A stretch of DNA of 64,000 nt, from positions 1,054,001-1,118,000 of the forward strand of contig NZ_BAAAWH010000001.1 in the NCBI RefSeq assembly GCF_039534975.1, in the 5' to 3' direction. The stretch comes from Microbacterium terregens. GTDB lineage: Bacteria; Actinomycetota; Actinomycetes; Actinomycetales; Microbacteriaceae. Both the position numbers and the translations under genes were made by a program. Under the pieces are notes generated by a model that was given only the letters and a program-made list of their open reading frames with translations, did not search any database and was not told the origin of the DNA. This document shows, piece after piece, positions 17,190 to 25,234 of this stretch (the stretch's first letter is position 1; each line of letters opens with the position of its first letter).

Positions 17190-19214
17190 ATGGCCACGGT
17201 CGACATCGAGCCCGCCTCACTCGCGGTCACGCCCGGCGAGCCGGAAGTGCTCACGCTGACGGTCCGCAACGACGGAGCTGACGTCGAGGCCTTCCACCTG
17301 ACCGCGGTCGACGATGCGGCCGCCTACGTCGTGATCGAACCCGACACGATCCTCGTGCGCCCGGGCGAGACCGTGAGGGCCGCGGCGACGCTGACGCTCG
17401 ATGACACCGGCCGGTGGCGGCTGGGCGACCTGATCGTGCGGTTCCACATCGTCCCGGCCGGCCAGCCCGACGCGTTCCTGGTCGTCGAGGCCATCGCGAT
17501 GGTCCAGTCGTTCAGTGATGTGTCCGCAATGCTCTCGCCCCCGGATCTCGAGGGTCGCCGCAGCGGCGTCGCGGAGGTGACGATCGCCAACGCCGGCAAC
17601 GCGCACACGAATGCCGAAGTCTCCGTCTCGGCGGGGGAGCTCGCGTTGTTCGTCGACCAGTCGCGCGCAGCCCTGCCCGCACACAGCACCGAGAGCGTCA
17701 AGCTCAGCGTGCGCGCCAGGTCACTGCGGTGGCGCGGCGAGCCGACACAGCATCCGTTCGTGGTGACCGTCGCCCCGGAAGGGGGGCAGGCCATTTCGCT
17801 GGACGGTACCTTCACGCAACTGCCCATCCTCGCCCGGTGGGCGCTCGGGGCGGCGATCTCGGCGGGAGCAGTGGCGGTCGTCGCGCTGGTGGTGTGGCTC
17901 GGTGCGGTCGCACTCGGCGGCGTGCCCGGCAGTGCCTCGACGCCTTCGGCGACACCCTCCGCGACGAGTGAGACGCCGCAGCCCGAGCCGGACGTGCGCA
18001 TGGTCGTCGTCGCCACCACCGACGAGGTCAGGGCCGGGGACCCGGTCGCGGTCAGCCTCGAACCTGTGATCGAGGAAGCGCCCGCGAACTCCCTGCTCGC
18101 CATGGAGGTCGAGTGGCCGGAGGGGCTCGTGCTCGCCGACGACGAATGCGAGGCCTGGGTCGAACCCGACACCGATCTCGTGCTGGAGGGCCGCCCGCGA
18201 TCCGGCGACGAATGCGTCATCGAGCTCGCCGGTGGTCGCCGTGACGCCGAGCTCACCTTCGCGACACCACCGGCAGGATTCGTGGGCGAGGTGACCGCCC
18301 GGGCGAACCGGCTCGTCACCCTCGCAAGCGGCGAGGCGACGACGCTCGAGACGGGGCCCGATGCAGATTTCGGCACTGCGGCGGCGGCCGACATCACGCT
18401 CCCGCCCTACCCGTTCTGGATGGAGGTGATCGATCTCGAGCCGTCCGACGGCGGTCCCGATGCCACGGTGATCATCCACCACGCCCTGCGAGGCGACGGG
18501 ACCGATCAGGAGGTGACCATGGCCTTTCAGATCGTCCCGCCGGCGTTCGTCGCCGGGATCCTCGATACCGACGTCTGCGACGAACGCGAGGACACGAACT
18601 GCGTCGTCTACTTCGGTACCGACGCCGACGAGGAGCGGAACACCACACGGCAGATCGACGTATGGTTCGACCCCCACGATGCTCGTGGTGTCGGCCCGTT
18701 GAGTGTCGAGGGATCTTCCCTCACGGATGTGCCTGCCAACGAGGTGGACCGGTGGATTCGAGGCGCCGAAGGACTGCTGGTCAGCGAGCGCATGTTCGAT
18801 GTCGACGTCAGGCTGGATTCGGACGAGGATCCCGGGCAGGACGAGACCGTGACCGCGACCATCGACGTCACCGCGGTCGAGCCCACGGGTGAGGTCACGG
18901 CGTACACGGAGGGTTCCTTGACGCTGGGACTGGAGCTGAACTGGCCGGCAGGGCTCGTCCCCGTCGGCCCGCCCGCGGGCTGCGCTCTGGTGGACCGTGT
19001 CTGTACGCTGGCCGGCCCCGACCCCGGCACACCGGCCACGATCACCATGAGGTTCGTCGTCGCGGACCCCTTCGATGCGGGTGAGGTCCGGGCGAGCGGT
19101 GTCACGCTCAGTTACGACCCGACGACGGCTGCCGACCGCCGCGACGGCCGCACCCGGCCCGCGGTCGGCCTTCCGCACCACTGGATCGACAGCGACGCCG
19201 AGTGGTTCGGGTGA
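17190..19214 (+). CDS. eCIS-linked membrane protein with beta-sandwich domains
   Basis: 674 residues. The first about 205 residues look like two Ig-like/COG1470-type beta-sandwich domains (VDIEPASLAVTPGEPEVLTL; VAEVTIANAGNAHTNAEVSV) with no signal peptide. A single strong transmembrane segment follows (about 215-245, LGAAISAGAVAVVALVVWLG), then a Thr/Ser/Pro linker and a long acidic region of further beta-rich repeats (about 270-670). This predicts a cytoplasmic N-terminal part and an exported C-terminal part. Position next to the PAAR gene suggests a role with the injection machine. In Streptomyces, cytoplasmic contractile systems have a membrane partner, and this could be an analogue; that is inference from context, not from recognised homology. 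Confidence 0.6.
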   Translation: MATVDIEPASLAVTPGEPEVLTLTVRNDGADVEAFHLTAVDDAAAYVVIEPDTILVRPGETVRAAATLTLDDTGRWRLGDLIVRFHIVPAGQPDAFLVVEAIAMVQSFSDVSAMLSPPDLEGRRSGVAEVTIANAGNAHTNAEVSVSAGELALFVDQSRAALPAHSTESVKLSVRARSLRWRGEPTQHPFVVTVAPEGGQAISLDGTFTQLPILARWALGAAISAGAVAVVALVVWLGAVALGGVPGSASTPSATPSATSETPQPEPDVRMVVVATTDEVRAGDPVAVSLEPVIEEAPANSLLAMEVEWPEGLVLADDECEAWVEPDTDLVLEGRPRSGDECVIELAGGRRDAELTFATPPAGFVGEVTARANRLVTLASGEATTLETGPDADFGTAAAADITLPPYPFWMEVIDLEPSDGGPDATVIIHHALRGDGTDQEVTMAFQIVPPAFVAGILDTDVCDEREDTNCVVYFGTDADEERNTTRQIDVWFDPHDARGVGPLSVEGSSLTDVPANEVDRWIRGAEGLLVSERMFDVDVRLDSDEDPGQDETVTATIDVTAVEPTGEVTAYTEGSLTLGLELNWPAGLVPVGPPAGCALVDRVCTLAGPDPGTPATITMRFVVADPFDAGEVRASGVTLSYDPTTAADRRDGRTRPAVGLPHHWIDSDAEWFG

Positions 19215-19256
19215 CGGTCGGCCAACGGGCTGCCGCGCCGGCCGCCGAGCGTGTCG

Positions 19257-19829
19257 TCAGCGACCGAGCACGGCCTCGAGCAGTCGGTCCACGTCTCCGG
19301 GCTCGATGGCGGTGCGACTGAGCGCGCGCAGTATCACGGCGCCGATGAGGGCGTCGGCGACCTCGTCGACGGGAGCGCCTTCGGGAAGGTTGGGCACCGT
19401 GCCGACCGCCCGCTTCAGGCGGCCTGAGATCGAGTCCGATCCCGACAGGCTGTCACGCAACCGGAGACCGACCTCGGCGTGCTCGGCGGCTGCGGCGATC
19501 AGCGAACGCAGCATGCCCTCACCCTCGGCGCTGCCCAGCAGTGCGAAGACGCGGTCGAGCCAGGTGGTCAGGTCCTGGCGGATGTCGCCGGTGTCCGGAG
19601 GACGCAACCGTTCGGTGAGCAGCATCCCCTCGAGCAGGCATTCGGCGATCACAGCGCCCTTGGACGGCCACCATCGGTAGATGGTCTGTTTGCCCACTCC
19701 GGCACGCGCCGCGATGCCCTCGATGCTCAGATGGTCGTAGCCGCGTTCGGTGAGCAGAGCGACGGTCGCGCGCAGGATCGCCAGCCGCGCGAGTTCACTG
19801 CGGACAGGTCCACTTCGGGGCAACGACAT
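19257..19829 (-). CDS. TetR-family repressor of the adjacent exporter
   Basis: 190 residues. The N-terminal helix-turn-helix is standard (ILRATVALLTERGYDHLSIE, then GIAARAGVGKQTIYRWWPSK). The C-terminal ligand domain is of the TetR_C type (LLTERLRPPDTGDIRQDLTT). It is divergent from the MMPL exporter gene across a 115-bp gap with an AGATAA/TTATCT inverted repeat, the usual layout of a repressor and its target pump. The inducing ligand cannot be inferred. Confidence 0.9.
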   Translation of the reverse strand: MSLPRSGPVRSELARLAILRATVALLTERGYDHLSIEGIAARAGVGKQTIYRWWPSKGAVIAECLLEGMLLTERLRPPDTGDIRQDLTTWLDRVFALLGSAEGEGMLRSLIAAAAEHAEVGLRLRDSLSGSDSISGRLKRAVGTVPNLPEGAPVDEVADALIGAVILRALSRTAIEPGDVDRLLEAVLGR

Positions 19830-19846
19830 CGGCCGGGCATCCCTTC

Positions 19847-19874
19847 AGATAAGACGAGACGGTGCGTGTTATCT
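19847..19874. promoter_or_regulatory. Candidate TetR operator between tetR and MMPL exporter
   Basis: AGATAA (19847-19852) and TTATCT (19869-19874) form an inverted repeat with a 16-nt spacer in the divergent intergenic region; it is AT-rich relative to its surroundings. It is placed 18 bp upstream of the repressor start and about 70 bp upstream of the exporter start, where binding could block both promoters. Confidence 0.45.
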
Positions 19875-19944
19875 TAGCCACGCTTGTCGATGACGAGGGG
19901 CTCCTCGTCATCGGGGTGCACCCTCGCCGAGCTGAGGGAGAGTC

Positions 19945-22461
19945 GTGGCCGAGCTGCTGCACCGGTTGGGGACGTTCGCGGCACGCCGCGCGTGGGCGGT
20001 CATCATCGCGTGGGTCGTGATCCTCGGGATCACGGTCGGCGGATTCCTGATCGGATTCAAGGGACTGAGCTCGAGCTTCGACATCCCGGGCACCGCCTCC
20101 GGCGACGTCATCGCCGAACTCCAGGACGAGCTGCCCGACTTCAGCGGTGCGTCCGGAACAGTCGTCTTCCACACCACCGACGGCTCGGCGCTCAGCGCCG
20201 AGCAGCAGGCCGAGATCACCGCGCTCGCCGAATCGGGACGCGATCTGCCCGACGTCGCCGACGTGATCGACCCGTTCGTGACGCAGCAGCAGCTGGCCGA
20301 TCAGCGTCAGCAGATCGAGGACGGCCGCACGAAGATCGCCGACGCCCGCACGCAGGCGGAGACCGGGCAGGCTCAGCTGGATGCCGGGACCGCCCAGCTG
20401 GATGCCGCGCAGACGCAGCTGGATCAGGGGCGCGCGCAGGCTGAGGCCGCGGGTTTCCCGACGACCGAGCTGGACGCGCAGCGCGCGATCCTGGACGCTC
20501 AGCGAACTGAGTTGGACACCCAGCAGCAGACGCTCGCGGACGGTGTGGCGACGATCGAGGAGAACGAAGCCACGCTCGAACAGGGCGCCGAGCTGATCTC
20601 GTTCGCCGACGGCATCCGGGTGGTGTCCGAGGATGGCGCCACCGCCATCGTCAACGTCCAGTTCACCGAGCCGCGCCTTGAACTGCCTCAGGCTTCGAAG
20701 GATGCGGTCATCGAGCATTTCGAGGCGAAACCGGTCGACGGCGTCGGAGTCGCCTTCTCCAGCGACATCTCGCAGGGCGTCCCTCAGATCCTCGGAGTCG
20801 GGGAGGTGATCGGTGTCGCCCTGGCGGCGGTCGTGCTGATCGTCGTGCTCGGCTCTCTGCTGGCGGCCGCGTTCCCGATCATCACGGCGCTGGTCGGCGT
20901 CGCCATCGGCGCCATGGCCACGCTCGCGTTCTCGGGCGTCGTGCAGATGGCCTCGGTCACGCCGATCCTCGGTGTGATGCTGGGCCTGGCCGTCGGCATT
21001 GACTACTCGCTCTTCGTGCTCTACCGGCACCGCAAGCAGCTCCTGCAGGGCGCCGACGTGGTCGAATCCATCGGCCTGGCCAACGGCACCGCCGGCAATG
21101 CCGTGGTGTTCGCCGGGACGACGGTGATCGTTGCGCTGCTCGCCCTCAACATCACCGGCATCCCGTTCCTGGGGCTCATGGGAACAGCAGGCGCCATCAG
21201 CGTGGCCGTCGCCGTGCTGATCGCGGTCTCGCTGACGCCTGCGCTGCTCGGGCTCGCGAAGAGTCGCGTGCTCGGCAAGCGCGCCCGCGCTCGCGCGGCC
21301 ACCGCGGCCGCGATGAGCGATTCCGCGACTCCGCGGGTGCGCAGCCGCGCGATCGCGCCGATGTCTACGCTGCGCGCCATCCTCACCGTCATCGTCGCGA
21401 TCGTCGCGCTGCTGGTCGTCGCGGTGCCCGCGATGTCGATGCGCCTCGGGCTCCCCGACGGCGGCTCCGAGTCCGCCGACTCCACCGCCTACCAGGCGTT
21501 CACGCTCACCGAGGACTCGTTCGGCGCCGGAGTCAACGGGCCCCTGCTGATCACCGCCTCCCTTCCGGAGGGACTCGACGACGATGAGGTGCTTCACGAT
21601 CAGCTTCTGGTCGCCCGCGAACTGGCCGGCATGGATGACGTCGTCGCCGTCGCGCCGATCGCCGTCTCAGACGACAACAGCCTCGCCGCGTTCCAGATCG
21701 TCCCCGCCGAGGGCCCGAACAGCACCTCGACCGAAACGCTGGTTCGGGAACTTCGCGAATTGCCGCCCGTCGCCGATGACATCACGCTCGGCGTGGCGGG
21801 CCAGGCTGCCATCAACATCGACATCTCCGAGGGGCTCGCGGACGTGCTGCCGCTCTACCTGCTCGTCGTGGTCGGCCTCTCGTTCCTCATCATGGTCATG
21901 GTCTTCCGCTCGCTGCTGGTGCCGCTGATCGCCACAGCCGGGTTCGTCCTGTCGCTGCTGGCGACCTATGGTGCGATCACCGCCGTCTTCCAGTGGGGCT
22001 GGCTCGGCGATCTGCTGGGCGTGCACAACCCCGGCCCGATCCTGAGCTTCCTGCCGGTGATCCTGGTGGGCATCCTGTTCGGCCTGGCCATGGACTATCA
22101 GCTGTTCCTGACCACCGGGATGCGGGAGGCATGGGCCCACGGCGCACCCGCGAGGCTTGCCGTCGCGCAGGGTTACCGCGCCGGCCGCACGGTCGTCGTC
22201 GCCGCAGCGCTCATCATGATCGCGGTCTTCTCCGGCTTCATCACGTCGGAGTCGGTGATCATCAAATCGATGGGTCTGGGTCTCGCCCTCGGTGTGCTGT
22301 TCGACGCGTTCATCGTGCGGATGCTGCTGATCCCGGCACTCATGCACCTGCTCGGCGAATCGGCCTGGTGGCTGCCGAAATGGCTGAGCCGCGTCATCCC
22401 CAATGTGGACGTCGAGGGCTCAGCGCTGGAGCGTCGCCACCCGGTGCACCACGCCCTCTGA
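19945..22461 (+). CDS. MMPL/RND-family exporter
   Basis: 838 residues from a GTG start with GAGGGAGAG just upstream. Two halves each begin with a transmembrane helix (about 18-40 and 475-500) followed by an extracytoplasmic domain and a five- to six-helix bundle (for example VLGVMLGLAVGIDYSLFVLY and ILVGILFGLAMDYQLFLTTG, which contain the proton-relay D-Y motifs). The first external domain has a Gln/Asp/Leu repeat region (about residues 110-215) likely to form a coiled coil. MMPL proteins of actinobacteria export lipids, siderophores or toxic compounds. Control by the divergent TetR repressor suggests a drug or lipid efflux role. Confidence 0.92.
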   Translation: MAELLHRLGTFAARRAWAVIIAWVVILGITVGGFLIGFKGLSSSFDIPGTASGDVIAELQDELPDFSGASGTVVFHTTDGSALSAEQQAEITALAESGRDLPDVADVIDPFVTQQQLADQRQQIEDGRTKIADARTQAETGQAQLDAGTAQLDAAQTQLDQGRAQAEAAGFPTTELDAQRAILDAQRTELDTQQQTLADGVATIEENEATLEQGAELISFADGIRVVSEDGATAIVNVQFTEPRLELPQASKDAVIEHFEAKPVDGVGVAFSSDISQGVPQILGVGEVIGVALAAVVLIVVLGSLLAAAFPIITALVGVAIGAMATLAFSGVVQMASVTPILGVMLGLAVGIDYSLFVLYRHRKQLLQGADVVESIGLANGTAGNAVVFAGTTVIVALLALNITGIPFLGLMGTAGAISVAVAVLIAVSLTPALLGLAKSRVLGKRARARAATAAAMSDSATPRVRSRAIAPMSTLRAILTVIVAIVALLVVAVPAMSMRLGLPDGGSESADSTAYQAFTLTEDSFGAGVNGPLLITASLPEGLDDDEVLHDQLLVARELAGMDDVVAVAPIAVSDDNSLAAFQIVPAEGPNSTSTETLVRELRELPPVADDITLGVAGQAAINIDISEGLADVLPLYLLVVVGLSFLIMVMVFRSLLVPLIATAGFVLSLLATYGAITAVFQWGWLGDLLGVHNPGPILSFLPVILVGILFGLAMDYQLFLTTGMREAWAHGAPARLAVAQGYRAGRTVVVAAALIMIAVFSGFITSESVIIKSMGLGLALGVLFDAFIVRMLLIPALMHLLGESAWWLPKWLSRVIPNVDVEGSALERRHPVHHAL

Positions 22462-22589
22462 CCTCGGCTGAAGCGCGCCTGGTCTGCGCCGCTCCCTGGG
22501 CGACGGCATCCGCACGCGTGGCCGGGCGACGCCTTGTCGAGACTCCAAGCCAGTGGGCAGACTGGTGGCACTGATCGGAGGAGTCTGCC

Positions 22590-23192
22590 ATGGCCGATGT
22601 GAGCGTCGCGACGGCGCACGTGATCAGGCCGCTCACTCCCGAGACCTTCCCGGCGTGGCTGGCGCTCGCGCAGAAGCACAACGGGGTCTGGGGCGGGTGC
22701 TACTGCTCGTATTTCCACGGGGACACCGAGCAGACGGTCAAGAGCGAGTACGACGGGCCGACGTTCAAGCAGCGACTCGTGGCGGAGGGCGTTGCGCATG
22801 CGGCATTGGTCTTCGACGGTGACGACGCGATCGCGTGGTGCGAATACGGCAGTCCGGCCGAACTGCCCGGTATCTACCATCGCAAGCAGTACGACGCGGG
22901 CGAGACCAATCCGGCGCCGTGGCGCATCACGTGCTTCTTCGTGGACCGCGACCACCGGCGATCGGGGGTGGCACGCGAGGCTCTGGATGGCGCGCTCGAG
23001 CTGATCGCGCAGGCCGGCGGGGGCGAGGTGGTCTCGTTCCCCAACGAACTCGCGCCGGGAAAGCGGACGTCGTCGTCTTTTCTGCACAACGGGACGCGGG
23101 CCATGTTCGAGAAGGCGGGATTCACGTTCGAGCGTCACATCGGCAAGAGCAAGACCGTGATGCGCAGGACTGTTCCGCCGGCCCGCAGCTGA
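22590..23192 (+). CDS. GNAT-family N-acetyltransferase
   Basis: 200 residues from ATG at 22590 with GGAGGAG 8 nt upstream. The acetyl-CoA-binding motif A region is seen at ITCFFVDRDHRRSGVAREAL (about 112-131), with R-R-S-G-V-A as the pyrophosphate loop, and the C-terminal NGTRAMFEKAGFTFERHIG is the typical last strand and helix. The N-terminal half has a Cys/aromatic-rich stretch (WGGCYCSYFHGD). Substrate unknown. It is separated from the exporter by 128 bp and seems independent. Confidence 0.88.
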   Translation: MADVSVATAHVIRPLTPETFPAWLALAQKHNGVWGGCYCSYFHGDTEQTVKSEYDGPTFKQRLVAEGVAHAALVFDGDDAIAWCEYGSPAELPGIYHRKQYDAGETNPAPWRITCFFVDRDHRRSGVAREALDGALELIAQAGGGEVVSFPNELAPGKRTSSSFLHNGTRAMFEKAGFTFERHIGKSKTVMRRTVPPARS

Positions 23193-23238
23193 CATCCGGC
23201 TCGCGGGCGCGACGGGGGTGGCCATCCCGGATCCCACG

Positions 23239-23250
23239 TATCGTGGGGCA
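23239..23250 (+). promoter_or_regulatory. Leaderless-type -10 box of the phosphopantetheinyl transferase gene
   Basis: TATCGT at 23239-23244 followed by 6 nt and ATG at 23251. This spacing, repeated at many genes in the window, is why 23251 rather than the in-frame upstream ATG at 23218 is taken as the start. Confidence 0.55.
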
Positions 23251-23922
23251 ATGGCAGGGGGGCGAGCGGACGCGGGTCCGGTACGCATCGTGTGGCTGGA
23301 CACGGCCGCGGGCGTGCTGCCCTGTCCCGGAGTGCTCGACCGGCTCGGCGCGCCACAGATGCGCCGCTACGAACGATTGCGCGGCACGGCGGCGCAGCGA
23401 TTTCTTGGTGGGCGTTGGCTCCTCCTCCACTTGATCGACGAGATGACCGACGTCGCCGACCTGGGATTCACCACGACGTGCGAACGATGCGGAGCGGACC
23501 ACGCACGGCCGCGGTTGGAGAGTGCCCCCATCGCCGTGAGCCTCAGCTACGCGGGCAGCGTCGTGGCGGTGGCCGCGGCGCCGCACAGCGACGCCGCCGA
23601 GGTCGGAGTCGACATCGAACGAGAGCCGAGCGACGGGGCGGGAGCGCGCCTGCACGATCTCGGGGCGCTGTTCGCACCGGCTCCCGCCCCCGACGTGACG
23701 GAGTGGACCCTCCTCGAAGCCGCCCTCAAGGCGGACGGCCGTGGCCTCGCGGTCGACCTCGCCGAAATCCGGGTCGGTGTCAGCGGGACCGGTCGACTGC
23801 CTGCCTCGCGCCCCGTCTGGATCCCGGGCCGCGCCGAGAGCGTCGAAGCCGCCGTCGTTGCCGGACCCCGTGGGTTCGTCCTCAGCGCAGCGATGATTCC
23901 GGCGGCGGGACGCTCGTCCTGA
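23251..23922 (+). CDS. 4'-phosphopantetheinyl transferase (Sfp-type)
   Basis: 223 residues. The key motifs are AEVGVDIEREPSD (Mg/CoA-binding V-G-V-D-I-E) and EWTLLEAALKADGRGL (the W-x-x-x-E-A-x-x-K motif with Glu and Lys conserved), as in Sfp-type enzymes of about this length. It also has an unusual C-x-x-C (CERCGADH) in the N-terminal half. The enzyme transfers the phosphopantetheine arm of CoA to carrier domains. The NRPS-like gene at 25231-29163 has one carrier domain and lies two genes away, so it is the obvious substrate. The last 41 bp overlap the 3' end of the convergent M1 peptidase gene. Confidence 0.85.
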   Translation: MAGGRADAGPVRIVWLDTAAGVLPCPGVLDRLGAPQMRRYERLRGTAAQRFLGGRWLLLHLIDEMTDVADLGFTTTCERCGADHARPRLESAPIAVSLSYAGSVVAVAAAPHSDAAEVGVDIEREPSDGAGARLHDLGALFAPAPAPDVTEWTLLEAALKADGRGLAVDLAEIRVGVSGTGRLPASRPVWIPGRAESVEAAVVAGPRGFVLSAAMIPAAGRSS

Positions 23923-25234
23923 ACCCGCCCCGCGCGTCGGTCCGGGGAAGGTCGGGGAGGGGCGCGAGGTCGAGCCACGCGTGCATGAGGCGCGCGACGG
24001 GCACGTGACAGACGTCCTCGGCCAGCGCGACGAAATCCGCCGTGGTCGCGGTGGACGCGCGGTACATCCGGCACCACGACTTCAGGAGCCGGAAGAACGG
24101 GGCATCGCCGACGGTGAGGCGCAGCGCGTGGAGGGTGAGTGCGCCGCGCTTGTACACACGGTCATCGAACATGAGGTCGGGACCCGGATCGCTCAGGATG
24201 AGATCCTGCTCCAGTGCCGCCAGACGCGCGTGGTGTGTCAGCGCCTTCTGGTGGGCCGTGACTCCGCCCGAATGCTCGGACCAGAGCCACTCGGAATAGC
24301 AGGCGAATCCCTCGTTCAGCCAGATGTCCCGCCACTTCGAGACGCCCACGCTGTTGCCGAACCACTGGTGTGCGAGTTCGTGCGCGACCAGACGCTCGAG
24401 CGAGCTCGAACCGTCGATGTGGTTCGCGCCGAAGACGCCGATGCCCTGCGCCTCGAGGGGGATCTCCAAATCGTCGGCGGTGACGAGGACCGCGTACTCG
24501 TCGAGGGGATACGGGCCGTAGAGCTCGACGAACAGCTCGAGCATGCGCGGCAGGTCGGCGAAGTCCGCATGAACACGTGCGGCCAGCGGAGCGGGGAAGA
24601 ACAATCGCCCGACGGTTCCGCCCAGCGAAATCGTCTCCTCGACACAGCGTCCGACGTGCACGGTCATCAGATAGGTCGGGGTGGGGACGGCCTGCTCGAA
24701 GACCCACGTCGTCTTTCCGCCGCGGGAACTGCGCCCGGTGCGCAGCCCGCTCGCGACAACCGTGTACGGCTGTTCGACGGTCAGCGACACATGCGAGGTC
24801 GCCTTGTCGGAGGGCACGTCGTTGCACGGAAACCAGCTCGGCGCACCCGTGGGCTGCGACGCGACGATGACCCCGTCCTCGAGCTCCTCCCAGCCGATCG
24901 TTCCCCACCGAGAGCGGCGCGGTCGCGGGGAGCCCGCGTATGCGACCGCGACTTCGAACCCGCCCCCGGCAGCCAGCGGCGCGGCGAGCGTGATGCGGAG
25001 CTTCCGATCGCTCTGGCGAAAGGAGGCGACGCGCGATCCGATCCCGGTGACTTTGGACGCGCGGAGACCGATCAGGTCGAAGGACAGGGTCTTGGTCGCA
25101 CTGACCGCACGGCCCCGGATCACCGCGGTTCCGCTCATGCGGTTCGTGCTGACCCGGTAGTCCAACGTGAGCGCGTAGTGATCCACCTGGATGCCGGGAT
25201 CACCGCTCTGCGGAATGTACGGGTCGGTCCTCAT
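23882..25234 (-). CDS. M1-family zinc metallopeptidase coupled to the Pls-like synthetase
   Basis: 450 residues from ATG at 25234, whose bases overlap the synthetase stop as ATGA; an upstream in-frame Met at 25300 would lie inside the synthetase. Zinc motif HELAH at 285-289 with the third ligand E308 18 residues on (WLNEGFACY): a gluzincin of family M1. The substrate-anchoring loop reads LEAQGIGVFGANH rather than the usual G-x-M-E-N. At 450 residues it has the N-terminal beta domain and catalytic domain but lacks the C-terminal HEAT-like domain of larger aminopeptidases. No signal peptide is visible. Translational coupling to a Pls/PosA-type synthetase suggests it trims or degrades the poly(amino acid) product, as M1-like degrading enzymes do for epsilon-poly-lysine (inference). 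Confidence 0.88.
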   Translation of the reverse strand: MRTDPYIPQSGDPGIQVDHYALTLDYRVSTNRMSGTAVIRGRAVSATKTLSFDLIGLRASKVTGIGSRVASFRQSDRKLRITLAAPLAAGGGFEVAVAYAGSPRPRRSRWGTIGWEELEDGVIVASQPTGAPSWFPCNDVPSDKATSHVSLTVEQPYTVVASGLRTGRSSRGGKTTWVFEQAVPTPTYLMTVHVGRCVEETISLGGTVGRLFFPAPLAARVHADFADLPRMLELFVELYGPYPLDEYAVLVTADDLEIPLEAQGIGVFGANHIDGSSSLERLVAHELAHQWFGNSVGVSKWRDIWLNEGFACYSEWLWSEHSGGVTAHQKALTHHARLAALEQDLILSDPGPDLMFDDRVYKRGALTLHALRLTVGDAPFFRLLKSWCRMYRASTATTADFVALAEDVCHVPVARLMHAWLDLAPLPDLPRTDARGGFRTSVPPPESSLR

